From: Promethearchaeota archaeon
GTDB lineage: Archaea > Asgardarchaeota > Lokiarchaeia > Sigyniarchaeales > SOKP01
DNA: 64,000 nucleotides
Assembly: GCA_030606485.1 (NCBI GenBank)
Contig: JAUWGH010000005.1
Span: 260,129-324,128 of the forward strand
Direction of reading: 5' to 3'
Shown here: in pieces, positions 1 to 9,875 of the stretch
How the letters are laid out: each line of letters begins with the position of its first letter
Position numbering within the stretch: the stretch's first letter is position 1
Position numbers and translations under genes: made by a program
The notes under the pieces: generated by a model
Seen by the model: only the letters and a program-made list of their open reading frames with translations
The model's database searches: none
What the model was told of the DNA's origin: nothing

Positions 1-1
1 A

Positions 2-2875
2 TTTGATGCACGATTTACAAGCGTATTTTCTCCTATGTTAAGGCAAGATTTACAGTTAGTTGCTTCGGTTGCTGAGCATATGCCAAGCCCGTGGAGTGTA
101 TTTTATTATAATACATTAATTCCGAGTTTATTAGTACCCGTAGGAATATATTTCTGTCTTAAAAGAGGAAATGAAGAGGATTTTTTAATTATAATCTATG
201 TTCTCACTCTTTTCTATTTTACAGGCAGCATGATTAGAATTATTTTATTATTTGCTCCTGCAGTAGCTTTAATTGGCTCTTACGGGTTATCGAGTATTTT
301 AAAATTGTTTGGAAGTTTTATTGGTAAAGAAAAAAGTATGATAACTAGACGTAGGAAAAGACAAATAAAAACGACTATTGGAAGTTGGGAATCCTTTGGA
401 GTATATGCCATAGTCGGTTTTTTAATGTTTGCTCAAGTTTCTCACGCAGCAGATATTTCGATTAGTTCATTAGCTTACTCACAAATTACTCCAGGGGGTA
501 ATCTTCATGATTGGGAAGAAAGTATGACTTGGATTAGGACTAATTTACCTCCCGGGACTGTAGTAGTAAGCTGGTGGGATTATGGATATTGGATAACTCC
601 AATTGGTAATGCTACTACTGTTAATGATAATGCAACAATAAACCAAACACGAATAGGTGCCACAGGTATGGCATTTATGCAAACAGATGAACTAGAGAGT
701 GCTAAAATTCTACGTCACTTGAAAGCTGATTATGTTCTCGTATATTTTGGTATGCTATATACAGGCCTTGGCGGCGATGAGGGAAAATGGCCTTGGATGG
801 TTAGAATCTGTAATGATAATTATCAGTCGTATAAAAATTTTGGCTGGGAAGCTTATAATTGGAAAGAAAATAGTGTATTTGATGAATCAGAATATCAAAA
901 TTCAACTACGGGTAAATATAAAGAAAAGTGGCTTCAGAGTCAATTAGTTAGATTAATGTTTGCTGGATTACCAACTAGGCTAGAAGAAGCAGATACAAAT
1001 AAATTAGAATTTAATTACGCGGAGCAAATTGCTGGTAATCCAAGTCGGGGTATTTCCCCACGTGAACTCGACGATGGTAGATTATGGTCTGAACTTATTC
1101 CTTACCACGGTTATTATGACTTCAAAGTGTTTAAACCAATATACTTTTCTGCACAGGGATTAGTAAAATTATTTCGAGTTGATTATACTGCATTAGATTC
1201 CTCAATAGAAATTAACAATCCGAAAGTTTATGATAATGGCTTTGCCAATTTTAAATTAGTAAATACAGGAATTAAAGAGGTAACCTTAGAGAATGTATTC
1301 ATTAAAGGAGATTCTTATGATTTTACTATTGAAGATAATAACAGTCAAATTGAACCAGGAGAGGAAAAACTCGTTTGGATAGATGCCCAAAATGCAGGTT
1401 TTGAATTAAACGATATTGTTGAAATATCAGTTAGCATTGAGGCTGAAGCTCTAGAAAATCAAAAGTATACCTTTGAAAATAGTTCTACTAATATTTTAGT
1501 TGAACCAACTCCTACATATGGAATTAAAATCAATAGAGAAAACAGTATTGCTTTAATTAATGAAGATAATTCTAATGCTAGCTTTTATTTAGAAGTAGAA
1601 AATACAGGCGAAGGAATTCTTAATATAAATTCAACATCCATAAACGGAATTGAATTCAACAAAACCAATTATCAGCTAAATAATTCATTATTAAAATCAG
1701 GATCTAAAATAACAATTTATCTTCCTGAATCTCCAGTCAATAAAACTACATTAGGAGATTCAATGGACAACTTAAGTGATACGATAAGAGTAGGTACATC
1801 TGAAGGAATATTCGATGAAACAATTTTTTCTTATAATAAAAAAGATTACAAAATTTCAATAATCTCTGAAGACCGGGTACTATCTGATGAAACAGAAATC
1901 TTATTTAGTAAAAATCGAACTCAAATTCCTATAGATTTAAATAGCGCTTGTGCCTATGATAATGGAACAATTTTTATTAAAGTAAAAAACACTGGAACTA
2001 AAGTAATAGGATTAGACTCTGTATATATAGATGGAGTATCTAAAGACTTTATATCAGTTGACGATGATAATCTTCTCTCCATAGATGAGATCAAAGATCT
2101 AATAATTGATTACCCGGATATTGAGAATAATGAAGAAATTGAAATAATTATCGCAACATCTGGTTTGGATGGATATATCGTAGCTACAGACGTTGGTTAT
2201 TTATATCCAATTAGTGATTCTGCAAATTTGGCATTTGTATCAAAGTCTGATCTTAACATTACCCATGTATGGGCTAATGAAACAATTGAGATTGCAATTA
2301 AGAATACAGGAAATGCAACGATAAAACTAGATGATGTGATAATAAATGGGACGGAAATCATATCTATTGATAATATAATTTTTAATTATAACGATAAGAC
2401 ATTGGATCTCCAAGAGATTGCAATATTCTCTTTCAGCTCGACTCAATTTAAAATAAATCAATCAAATGTAGTAGAAATAAATATAACTACTGAATCTGGA
2501 ATCTCAGTAAAACAATCTTTTATAGCCGAGGTTAACCCAACATGGAATCCGGACAAATACAATATTGACATTTTAAATACATCCTCAGCAGATTATAGTG
2601 AAGTTCTATTAACACTCAATCTTAAAAATATAGGTGAAGACAATCTAATAATTGATGCAGTGTATGTAAATAACACATACATCTCGTGGAGTACTATAAC
2701 AATTGTAGATAATGTAGATCTAACTATTGAAACAGACGAGGAAATAACACTAACAATTACATTAACAGATCTTGTATCATTAATTGGACCTATTAATCCT
2801 AATGATACTCTTGAGATATTAGTTAGAACTGAAGAAGGAACCGAGGATACTCGCGTAATTACAGTTGTGGCTTAA
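2..2875 (+). CDS. aglB: Oligosaccharyltransferase AglB/STT3, 5'-partial, with long C-terminal beta-repeat tail
   Basis: Catalytic subunit of archaeal N-glycosylation, which moves a lipid-linked glycan onto Asn in N-X-S/T sequons on the outer membrane face. The frame is open to the window edge, so the first transmembrane helices lie outside. Visible are an SVAEH stretch (STT3 external-loop motif), about four hydrophobic segments, and WWDYGYW at roughly residues 180-186 counted from the first internal Met (position 35), followed by a DN-containing stretch. After the usual soluble domain, about 550 residues remain made of about five units that share an N-T/I-G core and a following V/I-x-I/V-N/D-G step, resembling CARDB-like beta sandwiches. 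This tail is much longer than in ordinary AglB. It carries many N-X-S/T sequons and may itself be glycosylated (inference). It ends in TAA with 166 nt to uvrB. The STT3 call is firm; the repeat-family name is tentative. Confidence 0.9.
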   Translation, partial: FDARFTSVFSPMLRQDLQLVASVAEHMPSPWSVFYYNTLIPSLLVPVGIYFCLKRGNEEDFLIIIYVLTLFYFTGSMIRIILLFAPAVALIGSYGLSSILKLFGSFIGKEKSMITRRRKRQIKTTIGSWESFGVYAIVGFLMFAQVSHAADISISSLAYSQITPGGNLHDWEESMTWIRTNLPPGTVVVSWWDYGYWITPIGNATTVNDNATINQTRIGATGMAFMQTDELESAKILRHLKADYVLVYFGMLYTGLGGDEGKWPWMVRICNDNYQSYKNFGWEAYNWKENSVFDESEYQNSTTGKYKEKWLQSQLVRLMFAGLPTRLEEADTNKLEFNYAEQIAGNPSRGISPRELDDGRLWSELIPYHGYYDFKVFKPIYFSAQGLVKLFRVDYTALDSSIEINNPKVYDNGFANFKLVNTGIKEVTLENVFIKGDSYDFTIEDNNSQIEPGEEKLVWIDAQNAGFELNDIVEISVSIEAEALENQKYTFENSSTNILVEPTPTYGIKINRENSIALINEDNSNASFYLEVENTGEGILNINSTSINGIEFNKTNYQLNNSLLKSGSKITIYLPESPVNKTTLGDSMDNLSDTIRVGTSEGIFDETIFSYNKKDYKISIISEDRVLSDETEILFSKNRTQIPIDLNSACAYDNGTIFIKVKNTGTKVIGLDSVYIDGVSKDFISVDDDNLLSIDEIKDLIIDYPDIENNEEIEIIIATSGLDGYIVATDVGYLYPISDSANLAFVSKSDLNITHVWANETIEIAIKNTGNATIKLDDVIINGTEIISIDNIIFNYNDKTLDLQEIAIFSFSSTQFKINQSNVVEINITTESGISVKQSFIAEVNPTWNPDKYNIDILNTSSADYSEVLLTLNLKNIGEDNLIIDAVYVNNTYISWSTITIVDNVDLTIETDEEITLTITLTDLVSLIGPINPNDTLEILVRTEEGTEDTRVITVVA

Positions 2876-3041
2876 TAGCTTCAAAACTCTTATTTTTATA
2901 ATTACCATTTATTCCTTTATATTTTAAACAGTAAAAATCTTAAGAAATTAAGAATTATTAATTTTTACGATAAATCACTGCTTATTAATTATTAATAATG
3001 TTTTTTTCATAAATAGAAGTAGCAATATGTGAGTTTATATC

Positions 3042-5030
3042 TTGAAATTTGAATTAAAAAGTGAATATTCACCCACTGGAGACCAGCCCACTGCAATTAA
3101 TGCCTTAGTTGAGGGAATTAAAAGAGGAAATCATTTTCAAACCCTTTTAGGTGCTACGGGTACTGGCAAGAGTTTCACAGTAGCTAACGTTATACAAGAA
3201 ATTCAATTACCAACACTTGTAATGGCACCGAATAAAACATTGGCCGCACAATTATACAATGAGTTAAAAGAGTTATTCCCTAATAATGCAGTACGTTATT
3301 TCGTGTCATATTATGATTATTACCAGCCTGAGGCTTTCGTTCCAGTTAGTGGGTTATATATAGAAAAGGATTTTAGCGTTAATGAAGAAATCAAAAGACA
3401 TCGATTGGCGACAGCTCATGCACTTAGAACAAGGATGGATGTAATAGTTGTTGCCACGGTTTCTTGTATTTATGGAATGGGCCGACCGGAGGACTGGGAA
3501 GATGCTTCCATCGTTCTGGAAGTGGGAGAAGAAATTAAAAGGAGAAATATTCTCAGAAAGCTCATTGAAATGGGATATGAACGCAAAGATATGGAATTTA
3601 AAAGAGCTACTGTTAGAGCCAAGGGTGATATTATTGACATATATCCAGCTTATTTAGAAACGGCTCTAAGAATATCTCTATTCGGTGATGAGATTGAATC
3701 AATTGAAGAAATTCACCCTGTCTCTGTCAACACAATAAATAAATTAACTAATTGTAGAATATTTCCAGCGAGTGAATTTGTAATTCCGGAGGAAAATAAA
3801 ATCACCGCAATTGATAAAATTGAAAAAGAGATGCAAGAAAGGGTTACATATTTTAAAAAAGAAAAAAAATATGCGGAGGCACAAAGAATTGAATCTCGGA
3901 CAAAATTTGACCTTGAAATGTTAAGAGAAATGGGATTTTGTAAAGCAATTGAAAATTATTCAAGATATTTGGATAATAGGGAACCTGGGATCCCTCCAAG
4001 GACGATTATTGATTATTTCCCTAAAAAATTTTTGATGATTGTAGATGAATCACACATAACCGTTCCTCAGCTACATGGAATGTTTAGAGGCGACCTATCC
4101 CGGAAGAGAAACCTAATTGATTATGGCTTTAGACTCCCAAGTGCTTATGACAATAGACCTTTGAAATTTGACGAATGGGAACATAAGATCAATAAAGTTA
4201 TTTTTATGAGTGCTACTCCAATGGATTATGAAATAGAGAAATCAAATGGTAAAGTAGCTGAACAAATCATAAGACCTACGGGTCTTGTGGACCCCCGCGT
4301 TGAAGTAAGATCAACTAAAAACCAGATTGATGATCTTTTAGGAGAAATTAGAGAAGTAATTAAAAATAATGAACGTGTTTTAGTTACTACTCTAACGAAA
4401 AGAATGTCAGAAGATATTGCAGATTATTATAATGAATTAGGTCTTAAAATAACTTACCTGCATTCAGAGATAGACACCGTAGAAAGGTTTGAAATACTCC
4501 GTAACTTAAGAGAGGGTGTTTTTGATGTTATAGTTGGTATTAATTTATTAAGAGAGGGGTTAGATTTACCAGAAGTATCTCTCGTTGCAATTCTTGATGC
4601 AGATAAGGAAGGATTTCTTAGAAACACTCGTTCATTGATTCAAACAATTGGAAGAGCCTCTAGAAATATAAATGGAAGGGCTATTTTATACGCTGATAAA
4701 ATAACACGATCAATAAAAGCTGCTATAGACGAGACTAATCGTCGAAGGAAAAAACAGATTGATTTCAATAAAAAAAATAATATTACTCCCAAAACCATTC
4801 ACAAGAAAATTTTGGACTCTCTGGCTGAAGTACAAGAACTGAAAGAAAAAGAATCTAAAAAATTAAGATTTAAAATTGAAGAAAGAATTGAAGCATCTAT
4901 AAATACAAAGGATTTATCAAGATATCTTGAAAGTGAGATGTATCGTGCAGCTCAGGATTTAAGGTTTGAAGATGCAGCATACTTAAGAGATCAAATCAAA
5001 GACTTAAAACTTAATAAGAATATCAAATAA
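3042..5030 (+). CDS. uvrB: Excinuclease ABC subunit B
   Basis: DNA damage-verifying helicase of nucleotide excision repair; it is loaded by UvrA and then recruits UvrC. Length (662 aa) is normal for UvrB. Walker A is GATGTGKS near residue 39, the beta-hairpin motif YYDYYQPEAF follows near residue 93, the DExH-type box reads DESH, and a UVR domain closes the C terminus (about residues 620-655). The start is TTG, chosen because the protein begins at the normal UvrB N terminus (FELKSEYSPTGDQP). A TATA-like stretch lies about 30 nt upstream and no good Shine-Dalgarno is seen. uvrA follows after 14 nt, so the two form an operon. UvrABC in archaea is generally taken to be of bacterial origin; base composition here matches the neighbours, so any transfer is old. 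Confidence 0.97.
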   Translation: MKFELKSEYSPTGDQPTAINALVEGIKRGNHFQTLLGATGTGKSFTVANVIQEIQLPTLVMAPNKTLAAQLYNELKELFPNNAVRYFVSYYDYYQPEAFVPVSGLYIEKDFSVNEEIKRHRLATAHALRTRMDVIVVATVSCIYGMGRPEDWEDASIVLEVGEEIKRRNILRKLIEMGYERKDMEFKRATVRAKGDIIDIYPAYLETALRISLFGDEIESIEEIHPVSVNTINKLTNCRIFPASEFVIPEENKITAIDKIEKEMQERVTYFKKEKKYAEAQRIESRTKFDLEMLREMGFCKAIENYSRYLDNREPGIPPRTIIDYFPKKFLMIVDESHITVPQLHGMFRGDLSRKRNLIDYGFRLPSAYDNRPLKFDEWEHKINKVIFMSATPMDYEIEKSNGKVAEQIIRPTGLVDPRVEVRSTKNQIDDLLGEIREVIKNNERVLVTTLTKRMSEDIADYYNELGLKITYLHSEIDTVERFEILRNLREGVFDVIVGINLLREGLDLPEVSLVAILDADKEGFLRNTRSLIQTIGRASRNINGRAILYADKITRSIKAAIDETNRRRKKQIDFNKKNNITPKTIHKKILDSLAEVQELKEKESKKLRFKIEERIEASINTKDLSRYLESEMYRAAQDLRFEDAAYLRDQIKDLKLNKNIK

Positions 5031-5033
5031 ATT

Positions 5034-5040
5034 AGGTGAT
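5034..5040 (+). promoter_or_regulatory. Shine-Dalgarno for uvrA (AGGTGAT)
   Basis: AGGTGAT ends 4 nt before the ATG at 5045. It matches the complement of the archaeal 16S 3' end and fixes the uvrA start. The same GGTGAT core recurs before other genes in the window. Confidence 0.75.
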
Positions 5041-5044
5041 GTAA

Positions 5045-7933
5045 ATGATAAATACTATGATTCATGTAAAAGGAGCTCGTCAGAACAATCTCAAAAATAT
5101 AGATGTAAAGATACCTCATAATAAATTAATTGTAATTACGGGAGTTTCTGGGAGTGGAAAATCAAGTTTAGCAATGGATACTATTTTTGCAGAAGGCCAA
5201 AGACGTTTTTTAAAATCATTATCAAGTTATGCGAGACAATTTCTGGGTGAATTAGAAAAGCCAGATGTCGATTCCATTGAAGGGCTCAGCCCCTCTATCG
5301 CAATTGAGCAAAAAGCGATATCAAGAAATCCAAGAAGTACGGTGGGGACAGTAACTGAAATTTATGATCATTTAAGAGTTCTTTATGCAAATATCGGTAT
5401 TGCTCATTGTCCAAATTGTGGAAGAGAAATATCACCTCAAACTGCTACTGAGATAGTGTCTCAAATAATTAAGCAACATAAAAAGGACTCAAAAATTATT
5501 ATCAAATCCCCTGTTGTAAGAGCAAGAAAAGGGTTATACCAAGATTTATTAGAAAAATTAAAGCGTCAGGGTTATGCAAGAGTTGAAATTGATGGTATTC
5601 AATATTCACTTTCTGAAGAAATTATCCTTGATAAATATAAAAAACATAATATTGATATAATTGTTGATAGGTTAGTAATTTCGGATGATATTAGAAAAAG
5701 ATTATCGGATTCAGTTGAGACTTCACTAAAACTTGGAGAAGGAATAGTTAAAATAGAAACTTTAGGTGAGGATGGCAGCACAGAACAAACATTATCTGAA
5801 CATTATGCGTGTATTGAATGTGGATTATCCTTTTCCGATTTAAAGCCGCGAATGTTTTCCTTTAATACGCCTCATGGCTCTTGCCAGAAGTGCAATGGAT
5901 TAGGAAGTGCTTTACAATTCCTTCCAAGTTTAATTATTGGAAAAGATTTAACAAAAACATTGGAAGAAAGCAATATCAGAAAAATTTCAGGATTTAAGAG
6001 TACAAATGGTTATTCTTGGCAAATTTTAAAGCAAGTCTTAAAACATTATAAAGCAGAGACGAAGACTCCGATTAAAGATCTTGATCCTGAATTGTTAGAA
6101 AAAATATTATATGGTACAGGATATGATGAAATACAATTTGATTTAAGAAAAGAAGAATATGATAGTAGATTTAATAAAAGAGAGAAAAATGATAATACAA
6201 GTTATCAATGGAGATTTAAAAGAGCCTTTGAAGGATTAATTCCATTATTATATCGAAGATATGTCGAAACTACTTCTAAGGAGCAACGAGTTTCTTATAG
6301 TCACTTTATGATCGAAGTGATATGTCCAAAATGTAAAGGACAGCGATTAAATCCTTTTAGTCTATCAGTATTAATAGGAGGAAAAAACATTACGGAAATT
6401 TGTGATTTGGCTGTCAAAGACACATTTAAATTCTTAAATAAATTGAAATTAACAGAAATTGAGAAAAAAATCTCTAAAGATGTTTTAAAAGAGACTAAAG
6501 ATAGATTATCGTTTTTGATTAATGTTGGTTTGGATTACATTTCATTAAATAGAAAAGCTCAGACGCTATCAGTTGGAGAAAGCGAAAGAATAAGACTAGC
6601 AACACAATTGGGTTCTAATCTTGTTGGTGTTACTTATGTACTTGATGAACCAACTATAGGGCTTCATACTCGAGACATTAAAAAATTAATTAATATGTTA
6701 AAGAAACTAAGAGATTTAGGGAATACAGTTATAGTTGTTGAACATGATGAGAGTATTATAAGGAATGCGGACCATATAATCGACTTAGGACCATTCGCAG
6801 GAGAAAATGGGGGCTATTTAGTTGCAGAGGGACCATTACAGGCAATAATTTCCAATGAAAAATCAATTACGGGAAAATATCTAAATGGTCAACTAACAAT
6901 TCCTCTTCCCGTTTCAAGAAGGAAACTAAATAATAAATTTTTAAGAATAAAAGGTGCTCGAGAGAATAATTTAAAGAACATTGATCTAAAAATACCCTTA
7001 GGAGTTATTGTTTGTGTCACTGGTGTTTCAGGAGCCGGAAAAACGAGTCTTTTTGTAGATTGCCTTTATAAAGGTCTTAAAAAAATAATGGGTTCTGAAG
7101 ACAGATTTTATAAAGTTGGAGATTTTGATGATATTTTTGGCTTTCAAAATATTGATAAAATCATTAATATTGATCAGAGTCCTATAGGGCGAACTCCACG
7201 TTCAATTCCAGCAACTTACACAAAAGCATTAGATTATATTAGAGAAATATACGCAAATTTACCAGAAGCAAAAGAAAGAGGGTATCTAAAAGGACGTTTC
7301 TCTTTTAATGTAAAAGGAGGTCGTTGTGGAAAATGTCAAGGCACTGGTTATATTCTCAAAGAGATGTTATTTCTTCCTGATGTATATATAAGGTGTGATG
7401 TATGTAAAGGGAAAAGATTTAATGATGAAACTTTAGACATAAAATTTAAAGGATATTCTATTGCAGACGTCTTAAAGATGTCATTCAGTAAAGCTTACAG
7501 AGTTTTTAAAAATATCCCGAATCTAAAAAGAACAATCAAAACAGTTATAGATGTAGGTCTAGGTTATCTAGAATTAGGACAATCATCTACAACTTTAAGT
7601 GGGGGTGAAGCACAACGATTAAAAATTGCCAGAGAACTAAGAAAGGTTAGTACAGGAAACACGCTATATCTACTTGATGAACCAACAACTGGATTACACT
7701 TTGATGATGTTAAAAAATTAATAAATGTACTTCAAAAATTAACTGATAAAGGAAATACTGTTATAATTATTGAACATAATATGGAAATCATTAAATCAAC
7801 TGATTATATTATTGATTTAGGGCCAGAAGGAGGAGAAAAAGGAGGAGAAATAGTCGTTCAAGGCACACCAGAAGAGATTATTAGAAATAAGGATTCATAT
7901 ACGGGAAAATTTTTAAAGAAATATTTGCAATAA
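5045..7933 (+). CDS. uvrA: Excinuclease ABC subunit A
   Basis: Damage-sensing ABC ATPase dimer that hands lesions to UvrB. Two ABC modules are complete: Walker A GVSGSGKSS near residue 34 and GVSGAGKTS near residue 660. Zinc-binding cysteine groups are present: CPNCG near 119, CIECG/CQKCNG near 258-283, and CGKCQGTG...CDVCKG near 762-788. The second signature is canonical (LSGGEAQRL). The first reads LSVGESERI at residues 508-516, where UvrA normally has LSGGEAQRI, so the first invariant Gly is Val510. The first nucleotide site may therefore be weakened. 962 aa is slightly above the usual 940. It follows uvrB by 14 nt with a good Shine-Dalgarno. Confidence 0.97.
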   Translation: MINTMIHVKGARQNNLKNIDVKIPHNKLIVITGVSGSGKSSLAMDTIFAEGQRRFLKSLSSYARQFLGELEKPDVDSIEGLSPSIAIEQKAISRNPRSTVGTVTEIYDHLRVLYANIGIAHCPNCGREISPQTATEIVSQIIKQHKKDSKIIIKSPVVRARKGLYQDLLEKLKRQGYARVEIDGIQYSLSEEIILDKYKKHNIDIIVDRLVISDDIRKRLSDSVETSLKLGEGIVKIETLGEDGSTEQTLSEHYACIECGLSFSDLKPRMFSFNTPHGSCQKCNGLGSALQFLPSLIIGKDLTKTLEESNIRKISGFKSTNGYSWQILKQVLKHYKAETKTPIKDLDPELLEKILYGTGYDEIQFDLRKEEYDSRFNKREKNDNTSYQWRFKRAFEGLIPLLYRRYVETTSKEQRVSYSHFMIEVICPKCKGQRLNPFSLSVLIGGKNITEICDLAVKDTFKFLNKLKLTEIEKKISKDVLKETKDRLSFLINVGLDYISLNRKAQTLSVGESERIRLATQLGSNLVGVTYVLDEPTIGLHTRDIKKLINMLKKLRDLGNTVIVVEHDESIIRNADHIIDLGPFAGENGGYLVAEGPLQAIISNEKSITGKYLNGQLTIPLPVSRRKLNNKFLRIKGARENNLKNIDLKIPLGVIVCVTGVSGAGKTSLFVDCLYKGLKKIMGSEDRFYKVGDFDDIFGFQNIDKIINIDQSPIGRTPRSIPATYTKALDYIREIYANLPEAKERGYLKGRFSFNVKGGRCGKCQGTGYILKEMLFLPDVYIRCDVCKGKRFNDETLDIKFKGYSIADVLKMSFSKAYRVFKNIPNLKRTIKTVIDVGLGYLELGQSSTTLSGGEAQRLKIARELRKVSTGNTLYLLDEPTTGLHFDDVKKLINVLQKLTDKGNTVIIIEHNMEIIKSTDYIIDLGPEGGEKGGEIVVQGTPEEIIRNKDSYTGKFLKKYLQ

Positions 7934-7935
7934 TG

Positions 7936-7962
7936 ATTTTTCTAATTCTTTTTAGTTTTTCA
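7936..7962 (+). terminator. T-rich transcription stop after uvrA
   Basis: Three short runs of 4-5 T within about 27 nt directly after the uvrA stop codon fit an archaeal intrinsic oligo-T terminator. Position only; there is no clear hairpin. Confidence 0.35.
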
Positions 7963-8050
7963 TATCTTATTTGTAATGATAATTAATATAAGATTTTTTT
8001 TAATATTATAAATTAAGAAGTTTAATAGATATGAAGTGGGATTTTTAATA

Positions 8051-9850
8051 ATGCAATCTATCAAGGAAAATAAAAAACCTAGGGAATTAATAGCCTCAAT
8101 ACTCGGTCACATTGACCATGGAAAGACAAGCTTATTAGATTATGTGAGAGGGACGGTAGTTCAAAAAAGAGAAGCAGCGGGAATTACACAGCATATCGGA
8201 GCTAGTTATTTCCCAGTAGAAGCGATTAAAAACTTTTGTGGAGATAAATTTGCAAAATTGGACATTTTCCTCCCTGGTATTTTAATTGTGGATACTCCAG
8301 GGCACGCAGCATTTATGAACTTGAGGAAAAGGGGAGGAGCAGTTGCAGATATCGCAATTTTAGTAATTGATATAATGGATGGACCAATGCCAATTACTTG
8401 GGAATCTGTAAATATACTCCGAGAAAAAAAGGTCCCTTTTATTATCGCAGCAAATAAAATAGACAGAATTCCAAGTTGGAAACCTAATAAAAATGCTGAC
8501 TTTGTTGAAACCTATAATAAGCAAAGTGAATTTGTTCAAAAAAATTTTGATGAGAAATTATATAAGATTATTGGAGATTTCTTAGAAGAGGGGTTTCCCG
8601 GGTGTGATAGATATGATAAAATAAAAGATTTTACTAAAAGCTTAGCTATTGTGCCCACTAGTGCCATTACTGGGGAGGGGATATCTTCACTGCTTATCGT
8701 ATTATTAGGATTAGCACAACAATTTTTAAAAGATAAATTACTATATTCTGAAGGTCCAGCAAAAGGTGTAGTATTGGAGGTTAAAAAGGAAGCTGGATAC
8801 GGATTTACAATTGATGCTTTAATATATGATGGAATCATTAAAAAAGGGCAAAAAATGGTTGTTGGAGGATTAGAAAAACCAATTGTTACAAAAATACGAG
8901 CCCTTTTTCAACCAAAACCACTTGATGAGATTAGAGATCCTCGTCAAAAATTTGATTCAGTAAATGAAATTCACGCATCTGCTGGAATAAAAATCCTAGC
9001 ATCAGATTTAGAAGGTACTGTTGCAGGAGCTCCACTTTATGTAATCGAAAATGAATCGAAAGAAGAAGAAATTTATAAAATAGTTGAAGAAGAAGTTAAT
9101 AGTATAAGAATACAGACAGATAAGGCAGGGATCGTTCTAAAAGCGGATACTTTAGGATCTTTAGAGGCATTAGAGAAACATTTATCCGAAAATGGTATTA
9201 ATATTAGTAGGGCTGATGTAGGTCCAATAAAAAAAGCCGATATATTGAGTGCAGTTGTAGTGAGAGATTTTGATTTATATTCGTCCGTTGTTCTTGGCTT
9301 TAATGTAAATATCTTAGATGAAGCAAAAGAAATGGCATACGATGAAAATGTAAGAATTTTTACCAATGATGTCATTTATAGATTGACAGAGGATTATATT
9401 GAATATAAGGAAACTCGAAAAGCAGAAGATACTGCAAAAGAATTAGGTGAATTGGTCTTACCGGGAAAGCTTCAAATGATGCCGGAATTTATCTTTAGAA
9501 ACTCAAATCCTGCTGTTTTTGGAGTTAGGGTAATTGGAGGTGATCTGGTTTCCAAAGTTCCTATAATCAAAAATAATGGGAAATACATAGGGCGTATAAA
9601 TAAAGTTCAAGATAAAGGACAAAATATTCAAAAAGCAACTAAAGATATGCAGGTAGCAGTTTCAATGAAAGGTGTTGAAATTGGTAGAGATCTTGAAAAA
9701 GATGAGATTCTATATATAAATGTTCCTGAATCTCATGTAAGACAATTAATTGGAAAATTTCTGGATGAATTAACCTCAGAACAAAAAGATATTTTACGAG
9801 AATATATTGTCTTAATGCGAAAAGAAAAAAACCCTTGGTGGGGCATGTAG
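8051..9850 (+). CDS. infB: Translation initiation factor aIF5B
   Basis: GTPase that promotes ribosomal subunit joining and initiator tRNA positioning. The protein opens directly with the G domain: GHIDHGKTS at about residues 19-27, DTPGHAAF near 84, NKID near 134, then the EF-Tu-like domain II, the Rossmann-like domain III and the C-terminal tRNA-binding barrel. About 599 aa is normal for the archaeal factor, which lacks the long eukaryotic N-terminal extension. I prefer ATG 8051 because a purine-rich AAGTGGGA lies about 11 nt upstream; an in-frame GTG at 8036 would add five residues. No intein is present. cca begins 25 nt downstream and is probably cotranscribed. Confidence 0.96.
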   Translation: MQSIKENKKPRELIASILGHIDHGKTSLLDYVRGTVVQKREAAGITQHIGASYFPVEAIKNFCGDKFAKLDIFLPGILIVDTPGHAAFMNLRKRGGAVADIAILVIDIMDGPMPITWESVNILREKKVPFIIAANKIDRIPSWKPNKNADFVETYNKQSEFVQKNFDEKLYKIIGDFLEEGFPGCDRYDKIKDFTKSLAIVPTSAITGEGISSLLIVLLGLAQQFLKDKLLYSEGPAKGVVLEVKKEAGYGFTIDALIYDGIIKKGQKMVVGGLEKPIVTKIRALFQPKPLDEIRDPRQKFDSVNEIHASAGIKILASDLEGTVAGAPLYVIENESKEEEIYKIVEEEVNSIRIQTDKAGIVLKADTLGSLEALEKHLSENGINISRADVGPIKKADILSAVVVRDFDLYSSVVLGFNVNILDEAKEMAYDENVRIFTNDVIYRLTEDYIEYKETRKAEDTAKELGELVLPGKLQMMPEFIFRNSNPAVFGVRVIGGDLVSKVPIIKNNGKYIGRINKVQDKGQNIQKATKDMQVAVSMKGVEIGRDLEKDEILYINVPESHVRQLIGKFLDELTSEQKDILREYIVLMRKEKNPWWGM

Positions 9851-9875
9851 GAATTAGTTATAAAAGGCGGATCAC

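Noticed and set aside
2-2875. STT3 lacking its N-terminal half as a pseudogene
   Set aside because: The frame is open to the window edge with conserved motifs just inside it, so the gene is simply cut by the window.
3042-7933. uvrB-uvrA as a recent bacterial transfer
   Set aside because: Base composition and translation signals match the neighbours, and UvrABC is widespread in archaea, so an old acquisition is more likely.
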